Assembly (NCBI GenBank): GCA_965221455.1
Contig: OZ244890.1
Location: forward strand, 2,440,189 to 2,504,188
DNA: 64,000 nucleotides
Direction of reading: 5' to 3'
Source: SMWN01 sp965221455
GTDB taxonomy: Bacteria > Pseudomonadota > Gammaproteobacteria > Eutrophobiales > Eutrophobiaceae
The translations under genes and the position numbers were made by a program. Within the stretch, counting starts at the first letter, position 1; each line of letters starts with the position of its first letter. Shown in pieces: positions 35,426 to 43,946 of the stretch. The notes under the pieces were generated by a model. That model worked only from the letters and a program-made list of their open reading frames with translations, searched no databases and had not been told where the DNA came from.

Positions 35426-37366
35426 TTATGGTTGGAGGGCTACTTTAACGCCCACTATGCCGCTTATACCCGGCGTTTGAAAAGAAAAGACATCCTGGTA
35501 ATTTTTATCCAGTAGATTATTAATTCGACCATATAAACTAAACTTATCTGTAATTTTATAAGAACCAGCGAGATTAATCAGTGTGTAACCACTCAGGCTT
35601 ACTCTTGTCCGTGTAAAAGGGGCGACCGGCAGGAAAACAGTATCAATTTGATTATCTGTAAAACTGACATTCAAGTTTGCGTTAGCACGATTATTTGGAA
35701 AATTATAATGTAAATTGATATTTGCCGTGTGTTCCGGTCTGCGCACCTCCTTAATTTGTCTGTCCAAGGTATTGGGTTGTGTTGCATCCAGCCACGTGTA
35801 GGCCGCGGAAATAAACAGATTTTCCGTTAAATCTGTACTTGTGTTTATTTCAATACCCTGGCGTTTACTGATGGCATCTGAATTATCAGATGTTAATGGA
35901 AAACCGGTTAAAACAATTTCATCTTCCAATCTCGCACGAAAATATGTCATGCCTATATTGACGCGACCATTCGATAAACTCTTTTCAATACCAAAATCCC
36001 AACCTTTGGATTTTTCCGATTTTATATCGGGATTGCCAATAAAATGAAGTGGTCCCGGGAAAAAACCAAATCTATCAACAAATGTAGGCCGCTTGATACC
36101 GGTGCCATAACTGGCGTGAACCTTTGAATCCCAGTCAAGAACTCTATACGCTATTGTGGAACGATGTGTTGTAGCATTTTTAAAATCAGAATTATCATCA
36201 TGTCTGACACCGATTGATAAAAATAGTCGTTCCCACAGATTGACATGATGTCCCGCGAAGATACCGGTTGTCTTTGCACGTCGTTCTTGATTTGATAAAC
36301 CACGAAACTTGCTATCTTCCTGTTTAAAAAAATCCTTTTCGTGATCAATACCGAATGTTAATGCATGTGCGGCGTCAGCAGGCCCCGCAGTATCAAAATA
36401 CAGATTCGTTTTATAATCGAACCGAAGTTTCTTGCCTTGTGAATTATTAGTCTCAGAACCATCTTCAAGGAAATCATTATCAGTATTGGTGATCGCTGTG
36501 CCCAGGGTATGTTCCCATGCTTGATCAAAAAAACCAAATGTAGCCTGCCCTCTTAAGTAATCCTGGCTAATTTCGGATTCGTGACTGGCATCAACAATAA
36601 ATACTGACGTCGCACTTTGTATATCCGTATCATTTTGTGCATCTGTATGTCTGCCTGAAATATCAAACTTCAAACTTTCCAGTGGGTTAACAGCCGCTGA
36701 AAAAGATATTGTTCCGTTTTTATAACCATCTTCTTCATCTCCCGACGACGCTATATTAATACCATCGGTTTTTAAATATGAACCTTGCAGACTGAATTGA
36801 TATATCTTCCCACTTCCTGAAATACCGGCACCGGCATGTGACGTTCCGAAAGAACCTCCCTCGACATAAGTGGACAATGTTGCCGCTCCAATGCCTTTTT
36901 TTGTAATAATATTAACTACACCAGCAAGTGCATCACTACCGTAAAGGGCACTCTGCGAGCCGCGTATAATTTCAATACGTTCTATGTTATTTGTCACGAG
37001 ATGTGCGAAATTAAATTCATCGCCTCCGGCAATATCGTTTGCCTCCACCCCATCAATTAAAACAAGCAATTGATTAGCTTCGGCTCCACGTACTCGAACC
37101 TGAACCTGACTACCGACAGCACCAGAACGACTTACCGCAAAACCCGGCACATCCCGTAATAAATCCGAGACAAAGACCGACTGTCGCCGTTCTATATCTT
37201 CTTCGGTAATCACCGTATAGGAACTGCCTATTTCTTCGGTAGTGATGGGTGTATGTGAACCAGTGACAATTATCTTTTCCAGATCGAAAGTATCTGATTC
37301 CGAGAATGCTGCAAAGGACAAAAGTTGAATCGTAAAAAAGCTGGAAATAAACAATACGCGCAACAC
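35426..37366 (-). CDS. btuB: TonB-dependent cobalamin receptor, BtuB-like
   Basis: Outer-membrane receptor importing cobalamin with energy from TonB. The start is uncertain: GTG 37366 has GGAG 9 bases upstream, and an in-frame TTG is at 37381. The product is about 646 residues, with a signal peptide, the TonB-box-like EKIIVTGSH, and a plug domain (about 40-150) containing VRVRGAEANQLLVLIDG and the typical GSQSALYGSDALAGVVNI. A 22-strand barrel ends in KVALQP. It directly follows a cobalamin riboswitch, which fixes the substrate class better than the protein sequence alone. Confidence 0.9.
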   Translation of the reverse strand: MLRVLFISSFFTIQLLSFAAFSESDTFDLEKIIVTGSHTPITTEEIGSSYTVITEEDIERRQSVFVSDLLRDVPGFAVSRSGAVGSQVQVRVRGAEANQLLVLIDGVEANDIAGGDEFNFAHLVTNNIERIEIIRGSQSALYGSDALAGVVNIITKKGIGAATLSTYVEGGSFGTSHAGAGISGSGKIYQFSLQGSYLKTDGINIASSGDEEDGYKNGTISFSAAVNPLESLKFDISGRHTDAQNDTDIQSATSVFIVDASHESEISQDYLRGQATFGFFDQAWEHTLGTAITNTDNDFLEDGSETNNSQGKKLRFDYKTNLYFDTAGPADAAHALTFGIDHEKDFFKQEDSKFRGLSNQERRAKTTGIFAGHHVNLWERLFLSIGVRHDDNSDFKNATTHRSTIAYRVLDWDSKVHASYGTGIKRPTFVDRFGFFPGPLHFIGNPDIKSEKSKGWDFGIEKSLSNGRVNIGMTYFRARLEDEIVLTGFPLTSDNSDAISKRQGIEINTSTDLTENLFISAAYTWLDATQPNTLDRQIKEVRRPEHTANINLHYNFPNNRANANLNVSFTDNQIDTVFLPVAPFTRTRVSLSGYTLINLAGSYKITDKFSLYGRINNLLDKNYQDVFSFQTPGISGIVGVKVALQP

Positions 37367-37501
37367 GAAAACGATCTCCAAAATACTCGATTCCCGCCGT
37401 AATCGGGATAATATAAAAGGATATCGTCAGGGGGTCGTACGGAGATGAGACAAATATGCACTACCAAACCGTCACCCTCGCCCACCGCGATATGGTTTTA
37501 G

Positions 37502-37725
37502 CGGCGGGTCGGTCTCCGGACTCATGAGTGAGAAAAAAATATTTATTCGGTCAAATAGATCGCCTTCCCATGCTTATATGCCGTAAGCAAACACAGTGGC
37601 GTAAAATGATCTACCATTACTCATTTACCGTTGCGGGGGCAGTGTCGGAATCACATAAAGGCTCGCTAAATGCTCACCGACTTCCCATTTAATCCTGTAG
37701 CGTAAAAACTCGCAGGAACCTGCTG
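37502..37725 (-). ncRNA. Cobalamin riboswitch
   Basis: Read on the minus strand, the region contains in order the landmarks of the B12 element. GGTTCCTGCGAG is followed by TAAATGGGAAGTCGGTGAG and CCGACACTGCCCCCGCAACGG. Next comes the GCCACTG box, then GCATGGGAAGGCGATC, and last GAGTCCGGAGACCGACC. It lies about 135 bases upstream of the BtuB-like start. Binding of adenosylcobalamin would reduce expression of the receptor and probably of the whole operon to 32867. Confidence 0.95.
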
Positions 37726-37735
37726 CCAAGCCGGG

Positions 37736-37764
37736 AAGGTAGATTAACGCTGTGCAATTGTCAA
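37736..37764 (-). promoter_or_regulatory. Sigma-70 promoter driving the B12 riboswitch
   Basis: On the minus strand a perfect -35 TTGACA (37764-37759) is followed after 17 bases by TACCTT (37741-37736) as -10. The predicted transcription start is just before the first riboswitch landmark, which supports both calls. Confidence 0.7.
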
Positions 37765-37862
37765 TGTATTCCTTCCTGAGAAAAAATATAAATCACCTTA
37801 AACAACACCTGGTATGTAAGTCGTGAATTCATTGCCCAGGCCCGGACTTAACCGGGAATATC

Positions 37863-38639
37863 CTAAAAATGAAATTCCACCTGCCAGCGGAGGGTGTGAT
37901 TAGCACTTGCATCAGTTAAACCAAACAACCAGGTTAAATGTGTTTCAATTTCCTGTCCAAAAATCTCAAATTCATTGTAGACCGCTGGACCAATAATGTG
38001 CTGTTGTTCCTGTAAAGTTGCAAATGCTTTTATTTCTCCAAGACTTCCATAGGCCTCGAAACCAATGCTAAGCATCTGCGAAATTTCTTTCTTTGAACGC
38101 CATATGTATTCAAGTTCCGTGCTCTCTTCAGCTTCACTCCCGAATTCCTGCTCAAAATTTATATTCAGAATATGTTGATAAGTCTCGATTGTTTTTTCAA
38201 ACAACATTCGCATTTCGAAGACATTTGCCTCATCATTTTCATCAACAAACTCAAATTCCAGATGAATCCCCGTATCAAGCCAATACTTACCTTGTTCGAT
38301 GAACTGGAAAGTATTCTCCCAACCGACAAGATTAAATTTCAAGTCGTCTTCTTCAGCTAATTTGATCCAACTCACCGTAACAGAGCTTGCCCACCAATCG
38401 GTTACCCCCGTTTCAAATTCAAATTCATGATACTGAGAGTCATCCGTATCATCATCAAAAGTGGTATTCCCCAATATCTCAATGCCTATTTCACCTTTCT
38501 CGACAATCGGGGAATAAACCTTAAGATCGGACGAACCAGCAAAACATATCTGGGAAAAACACAGAGCCAGGCCCGATATAATTATTACCGGATTATGAGG
38601 TAATCGCCCGCCCGATATGTCGCCTGTGTCTCGTTCCAA
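37863..38639 (-). CDS. Hypothetical outer-membrane protein
   Basis: A 258-residue protein that begins at a TTG, as no ATG is available. Residues about 16-34 are a signal peptide (VIIISGLALCFSQICFA). The mature protein is acidic and shows alternating aromatic/polar strands such as YWLDTGIHLEFEFVDE and HTLRWQVEFHF. It ends in Phe, the usual signal for barrel assembly. It resembles conserved hypothetical outer-membrane proteins; no function can be given. It sits upstream of the B12 riboswitch on the same strand and downstream of the EAL pseudogene. Confidence 0.7.
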   Translation of the reverse strand: MERDTGDISGGRLPHNPVIIISGLALCFSQICFAGSSDLKVYSPIVEKGEIGIEILGNTTFDDDTDDSQYHEFEFETGVTDWWASSVTVSWIKLAEEDDLKFNLVGWENTFQFIEQGKYWLDTGIHLEFEFVDENDEANVFEMRMLFEKTIETYQHILNINFEQEFGSEAEESTELEYIWRSKKEISQMLSIGFEAYGSLGEIKAFATLQEQQHIIGPAVYNEFEIFGQEIETHLTWLFGLTDASANHTLRWQVEFHF

Positions 38640-38768
38640 TAGAATTATTTTTTCCTTATTAAAAAAGTTAATGACAAGATAATCCAGATAATCAGCAGGA
38701 TCGAATATCCCGAAATCATAACTTATAAACAGTTAATCCCGAAAACCGATTTTGGTGAATCACCTCAC

Positions 38769-39174
38769 TTAATCATTTTTGTAGAAACGCATAAATTTTT
38801 CGGAATCGTTTCCAAACATCGGTTTTTCTATAAAACGACCCTGTACTTGATCACATCCGAGCACTTTAACGAGTGCCATTTCTTCTTTAGTTTTCCACAA
38901 CTTCAGCAACGATTTTCATTTTCAGTTTCTTGACCAGACCAACACTTGACTCAATCGGAGTTGCATTAATACCTCAAGACAACCTAAATAAATTTCTATA
39001 GCTTGACTTTCCGTTAGTTACTTCCAGTATGACTGAGGCTATTTCCATGTCATATCCTTCGGCGGTTTTAATCAGAAAATCTGCAAAGCCCTCTCTGGCA
39101 AAAGAATTAACAGAAATATTAATGGACATTTTCAGAAAATAATCATTTCTCATCCATAAATTTAATTGGGACAA
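38769..39174 (-). pseudogene. Remnant of an EAL-domain (cyclic-di-GMP phosphodiesterase) gene
   Basis: Minus-strand pieces match the second half of an EAL domain. SINISVNSFAREGFADFL corresponds to the NLS motif, followed by ASVILEVTN (usually LEITE). A gap and frame changes follow, then KKLKMKIVAEVVEN, matching the VAEGVE motif, and a stop. In another frame come MALVKVLGCDQVQGRFIEKP and a TAA at 38771. The N-terminal half with the EAL signature is absent and the remaining frame is broken, so it is inactive. Confidence 0.8.
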
Positions 39175-39529
39175 TGATTTGCTATAGACACTAAATACGT
39201 AAATTCATCGATCAAGTTGCAATGTCCCGCAAGAGGGATGAAGCTATAAAGGTGGCTTAGATGGCCCATTTTTCCAAAATTATCGACCAGAGCGTCAGAA
39301 AAGCCGAGTCATCGTCACGAGCATGACTCGGAGATAGTTTAATCGTGCTATATTACTTTCTGGCAATGATCACGTCCTTTGCATTTTGCCTTATTCCAAG
39401 GCTCAGAATAAAACTAAATCCTGTCCGGACCAACTTCCTGTCCGGTCTAACTTGATATATTGTTAATGACTTAAACAAACAACATTTGGAACCGGAACAG
39501 CACGATTAGTAACTCATGACGAGTTGTAT
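39175..39529. other. Intergenic region with a perfect hairpin
   Basis: No gene is seen. CCGAGTCAT (39304-39312) and ATGACTCGG (39323-39331) form a perfect 9-base inverted repeat with a 10-base loop. On the minus strand it is followed by CTTTT, a weak terminator-like tail, but no complete minus-strand gene lies upstream of it. CCTGTCCGG occurs twice near 39420-39446. Confidence 0.45.
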
Positions 39530-39535
39530 TATAAT
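39530..39535 (+). promoter_or_regulatory. Candidate -10 of metH
   Basis: A consensus TATAAT with a poor -35. Transcription would begin near 39542, just before the probable SAH riboswitch. Confidence 0.45.
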
Positions 39536-39556
39536 CCCCCCGTTGCGTTTCCGCTT

Positions 39557-39646
39557 GGGGAGTGCTGCGACGGTGACAACTGATAACGAAGCATATCAGG
39601 AGGGACTGCCAGGCCCGGGCATCGTAGCTTAAAACGACGCTTGCTT
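39557..39646 (+). ncRNA. Probable S-adenosylhomocysteine (SAH) riboswitch
   Basis: The leader of metH contains GGGGAGTGCTGCGACGG, then CCAGGCCCGGG, then AAAACGACGCTTGC, in the order of the SAH riboswitch consensus (GAGGAGCGCUGC, CAGGCUCG, AACGGCGCUC). The outer strands GAGTG and CGCTT can pair, with two G-U pairs. SAH elements commonly precede metH and ahcY and switch expression on when SAH accumulates. A covariance-model search would settle it. Confidence 0.6.
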
Positions 39647-39768
39647 GAACGATAGTAAACATAACGAGCGAGCCGATCATGTCACTCCATGACCATACTT
39701 CCCTCCGCATCCTCAAGCCTACCCGCACAATTTTACCAAGAATAACCTGAAAGAAATAGCCTACAGGT

Positions 39769-42700
39769 ATGACCGAAAAGACATCACAACTTGAACAGGC
39801 ATTACAGGAACGCATCCTGATACTGGATGGAGCCATGGGCACCATGATTCAGTCTTATGAATTGCAAGAAGCGGATTACCGTGGCAAACGTTTCATCGAT
39901 CATGCCTGTGATCTAAAGGGCAATAACGATCTCCTGTCCATCACCCGCCCGGATATCATCAAAGCTATTCATACAGCCTACTTTGATGCTGGCGCGGATA
40001 TTATCGAGACCAATACTTTCAATTCGACATCCATTGCCATGGTTGATTACCAAATGGAAAGTTTAGCCTATGAGTTGAACAAGGCCAGCGCATCGATCGC
40101 CAGAGAAGCTGCGGATACATATGCAGGGTATGTCGCTGGTGTCATCGGTCCGACCAACCGCACCTGTTCCATCTCGCCAGATGTTAATAACCCGGGTTTT
40201 CGCAATATCACTTACATGGAACTTGTCAAAGCCTATACCGAAGCCGTTCGTGGACTGGTTGACGGTGGTTCGGATCTGTTATTGGTCGAAACTATCTTCG
40301 ATACTCTGAATGCCAAGGCAGCCCTGTTTGCCATCAATCAATATTTTGACGAACATGATATTTCACTGCCGATTATGATTTCGGGTACAATCACAGATGC
40401 CTCAGGCCGTACGTTGACAGGCCAAACCACGGAGGCCTTCTGGAACTCTGTCCGACACTCTGATCCACTATCAATTGGTCTCAATTGTGCCTTAGGTCCT
40501 GGTGACTTATGGCAATATATTAAAGAGCTTTCTGGTTTTTCGCAATGTCTGATTAGCGCTCATCCCAACGCTGGTCTCCCCAATGAATTCGGGGAATATG
40601 ATTTGGATCCGAGTGCCATGGCCGCACACATCCGGGAATGGGCGGAATCAGGCCTTTTGAATATTGTGGGCGGATGTTGTGGAACAACGCCTGCGCATAT
40701 CACAGCCATAGCGAAAGCTGTAAAAGGCCTCGCACCCAGAAAGATTGCGACCTTACCTGTCTGGCAAAGACTCAGCGGACTGGAAGCTTTCAATATCACG
40801 CCCGAACTCAATTTTGTGAATGTTGGTGAACGCACCAATGTCGCCGGTTCCCCCCTATTCCTACGCCTGATTAAAGAAGAACAAGATCTGGATGCGGCAT
40901 TGGAAGTTGCACGCCAGCAGGTCGAGAATGGTGCGCAAATCATCGACATTTGTATGGACGAAGGCATGCTTAATTCTGAGCAATTAATGGAAGATTTTCT
41001 CAAGCTCATCGCTTCAGAACCTGATATTTGCCGTGTACCGATTATGATCGACTCATCCAGGTGGTCAGTTATTGAATCCGGTTTACGCTGTGTACAAGGC
41101 AAATGCGTGGTCAACTCGATCAGCCTGAAAGAAGGAGAAGAAAAATTTATCGAACATGCCAAACTCATCCATCGTTATGGTGCCGCCGTCGTTGTCATGG
41201 CATTCGATGAGTCAGGTCAGGCCGACAGTACTGACCGTCGTTTCGACGTATGCAAACGTTCTTACGATATTTTAGTCGATCAAGTGAACTTCTCTCCGGA
41301 AGACATTATCTTTGACCCGAATATCCTAACCGTCGCCACAGGTATGGAAGAGCACAACAACTACGCCATGTCTTTCTTCGAAGCTACGCAATTGATTAAG
41401 CAACATTTACCACATGCGCTGGTCAGTGGCGGACTGAGTAATGTCTCATTCTCGTTTCGAGGCAATAATCCGGTGCGTGAAGCCATGCACTCGGCATTTC
41501 TCTACCACGGCATTCAAGCCGGTATGGACATGGCGATTGTGAATGCGGGGCAACTGGGCATATATGACGATATCTCCAAAGAACTTCTCGAACGGGTTGA
41601 AGATGTTTTATTAAACAGACGCGATGATGCGACTGATCGTCTGGTCGAATTCGCGGAAACCGTTAAGGGTGGCTCGACCAAAGAAAGGAAGGTCGATCTT
41701 GAATGGCGCAAAGGAGATGTTCAGGAACGTCTTACCCATGCTCTGGTGAAAGGTATTGCGGAATTTATTGACGAAGATATTGAAGAAGCCAGGCAACAAG
41801 CAAAGAAGCCATTGCACGTGATCGAGGGCCCCCTGATGGTTGGTATGAATGTTGTTGGTGATCTATTTGGAGATGGCAAGATGTTTCTGCCACAAGTCGT
41901 GAAAAGTGCGCGCGTCATGAAAAAAGCTGTGGCCCATCTCCTGCCATATATCGAGGCTGAAAAAGACGATAATGAAATTCAGAGGAGTAACGGCAAAATT
42001 ATCATGGCCACCGTCAAAGGTGATGTGCATGATATCGGTAAAAATATTGTCGGTGTTGTTCTGCAATGTAACAACTATGAAGTCGTCGATCTCGGTGTCA
42101 TGGTGCCGGCACAAACCATTCTGGAAAAAGCCAAAGAACTCAAGGCCGATATTATCGGACTTAGTGGTTTAATTACACCATCACTGGACGAAATGGTACA
42201 TGTCGCCAAAGAAATGCAACGCCAGGACTTTGCCTTGCCACTCATGATCGGTGGCGCAACCACATCACGTGCACATACAGCGGTAAAGATCGATATAAAC
42301 TACGAACACACGGTAATACATGTCAAAGATGCTTCGCGAGCCGTCGGTATATCAACACGCCTGTTAAACGTTGAGATGAAAAAAGAACTCGCTGAAGAAA
42401 TCAAAAAAGACTATGACATCGTACGTAGACGACATGCGGGTAAACAGGCAAAAATAAACTGGCTAACGATTGCACAAGCCAGAGAGAATCGTGTATCAAT
42501 TGATTGGGACAACTACACGCCACCAACACCAAAAAAACTCGGTATAGAAGTCTTTGCAGACTACCCACTACAGGAACTGGCAAACTATATCGACTGGACA
42601 CCTTTTTTTATCGCATGGGAACTCGCCGGAAAATATCCCCGTATCCTGACAGATGAAGTCGTTGGCGAAGCAGCTACAAAACTTCATGAAGATGCAAAAA

Positions 42701-43470
42701 CGATGCTGGACAAGATTATCCAGGAGAAATGGTTTAGTGCCAAGGGGGTATTTGCATTATTCCCGGCCAACTCGATTAATCATGATGATATTGCAATATA
42801 TGAGGATGACAGTCGTAAGGGATTGCTAGCGACGTTGCATAGCCTGCGTCAACAAACTCAAAAACCACCAGGGCAGGCAAATTTTGCACTGGCGGATTTC
42901 ATAGCACCTGAGAAAAGCCAGGTAAAAGATTATGTCGGTGCTTTTGCCGTCGCCACAGGTTTTGGCATGGAAACAAAGATAAGTGCATTCAAGAATGACC
43001 ACGATGACTACAATGCGATCATGTTAAAAGCCTTGGCAGACAGGCTCGCCGAAGCCTTTGCCGAAAAATTGCATCAACGTGTCAGAAAAGAGTTCTGGGG
43101 ATATGGTTCAGGTGAGATATTGGAAAACGATGATTTAATAGCCGAAAAATACCGGGGGATCCGCCCTGCTCCCGGTTATCCGGCATGTCCGGATCACACC
43201 GAAAAACCGCTGATATGGGATTTGCTCAGAGTTGAAGAAAACACGGGTATTTCACTCACGGAATCCTATGCCATGTACCCCACCGCCGCAGTCAGCGGAC
43301 TATATTTCTCCCATCCCAAGTCCAGATATTTTGGTTTAGGGAAAATTAATAAAGATCAAGTCCAGGATTATGCCCACAGGAAGAGCATGCCGCCTCAAGA
43401 AATTGAGCGATGGTTAGCGCCTAACCTGGGATATGACGTTATGAGGATGATACACCATACAGCCATCTGA
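39769..43470 (+). CDS. metH: Cobalamin-dependent methionine synthase
   Basis: Transfers a methyl group from methyltetrahydrofolate to homocysteine through methylcobalamin. 1233 residues, full length. The homocysteine domain is about 1-330, with zinc ligands in LNCALGPG and GGCCGTTPAH. The folate domain is about 350-630 (FVNVGERTNVAGS). The B12 domain has the axial His754 in DVHDIGKNIVG. The reactivation domain binds S-adenosylmethionine (RGIRPAPGYPACPDH near 1130). Its use of B12 fits the adjacent corrinoid-uptake operon. Confidence 0.96.
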   Translation: MTEKTSQLEQALQERILILDGAMGTMIQSYELQEADYRGKRFIDHACDLKGNNDLLSITRPDIIKAIHTAYFDAGADIIETNTFNSTSIAMVDYQMESLAYELNKASASIAREAADTYAGYVAGVIGPTNRTCSISPDVNNPGFRNITYMELVKAYTEAVRGLVDGGSDLLLVETIFDTLNAKAALFAINQYFDEHDISLPIMISGTITDASGRTLTGQTTEAFWNSVRHSDPLSIGLNCALGPGDLWQYIKELSGFSQCLISAHPNAGLPNEFGEYDLDPSAMAAHIREWAESGLLNIVGGCCGTTPAHITAIAKAVKGLAPRKIATLPVWQRLSGLEAFNITPELNFVNVGERTNVAGSPLFLRLIKEEQDLDAALEVARQQVENGAQIIDICMDEGMLNSEQLMEDFLKLIASEPDICRVPIMIDSSRWSVIESGLRCVQGKCVVNSISLKEGEEKFIEHAKLIHRYGAAVVVMAFDESGQADSTDRRFDVCKRSYDILVDQVNFSPEDIIFDPNILTVATGMEEHNNYAMSFFEATQLIKQHLPHALVSGGLSNVSFSFRGNNPVREAMHSAFLYHGIQAGMDMAIVNAGQLGIYDDISKELLERVEDVLLNRRDDATDRLVEFAETVKGGSTKERKVDLEWRKGDVQERLTHALVKGIAEFIDEDIEEARQQAKKPLHVIEGPLMVGMNVVGDLFGDGKMFLPQVVKSARVMKKAVAHLLPYIEAEKDDNEIQRSNGKIIMATVKGDVHDIGKNIVGVVLQCNNYEVVDLGVMVPAQTILEKAKELKADIIGLSGLITPSLDEMVHVAKEMQRQDFALPLMIGGATTSRAHTAVKIDINYEHTVIHVKDASRAVGISTRLLNVEMKKELAEEIKKDYDIVRRRHAGKQAKINWLTIAQARENRVSIDWDNYTPPTPKKLGIEVFADYPLQELANYIDWTPFFIAWELAGKYPRILTDEVVGEAATKLHEDAKTMLDKIIQEKWFSAKGVFALFPANSINHDDIAIYEDDSRKGLLATLHSLRQQTQKPPGQANFALADFIAPEKSQVKDYVGAFAVATGFGMETKISAFKNDHDDYNAIMLKALADRLAEAFAEKLHQRVRKEFWGYGSGEILENDDLIAEKYRGIRPAPGYPACPDHTEKPLIWDLLRVEENTGISLTESYAMYPTAAVSGLYFSHPKSRYFGLGKINKDQVQDYAHRKSMPPQEIERWLAPNLGYDVMRMIHHTAI

Positions 43471-43502
43471 ACTCTCTGGAAAGTTATCATAGGCATTAGG
43501 TC

Positions 43503-43745
43503 ATGATAATGTTCTCCAACAGGTCCAGACTCAGCGCAGACCCGGTCGATAACTATTGTTGTTGGCAACGCGTACGTCTCCATAAGGCATCAGTAAACCA
43601 GGTAATTCGTTCAGCGACATGCCGTAACCCAGCCGTATTCCCGGTAACCACGATGCCCTACCAGAGTATGCACCCTGGCCGTCACCACCATCATGCCGCA
43701 AACCAATGTCCATCGTCGACCTCACACTACCGCCGTTAAGTCACT
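43503..43745 (-). pseudogene. Shredded copy of an autotransporter barrel
   Basis: The minus strand repeats, with high base identity, three separated parts of the barrel encoded at 53736-54230. These are the STMEIGLRHDGGDGQG-like segment, a short GYREW-region piece, and GYGMSLNELPGLL followed by YGDVRVANNNSYR. The intervening parts are deleted. It lies directly downstream of the first giant gene on the same strand. I infer that this gene once ended in a barrel, or that the neighbouring barrel was copied here and then eroded. Confidence 0.85.
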
Positions 43746-43946
43746 CCCCATGAGTGTAACCACAACCCCATTAACCGACTCGGAAGAAGCAACAGCAAAG
43801 ACCAGTAAACCTTCGGCCTACCATCCTCCCGGCATCTTGCTACATTTGTTATCCACCCAAACAAAAGATTAAACCACCGGCACAGATTCACACTTGAGCA
43901 GAGGAACCCATTAATACGATGACACTATCTTCGTCTATTTGCCCAT
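43746..43946. other. Gap between barrel remnant and first giant gene
   Basis: About 200 bases with no recognisable gene. A short imperfect palindrome (CACTCCCCATGAGTG) occurs near 43742-43756. Confidence 0.3.

Noticed and set aside
39471..39845. 124-codon minus-strand frame across the metH start
   Set aside because: Overlaps the metH leader and start; the SAH-riboswitch-like core and promoter explain the region better.
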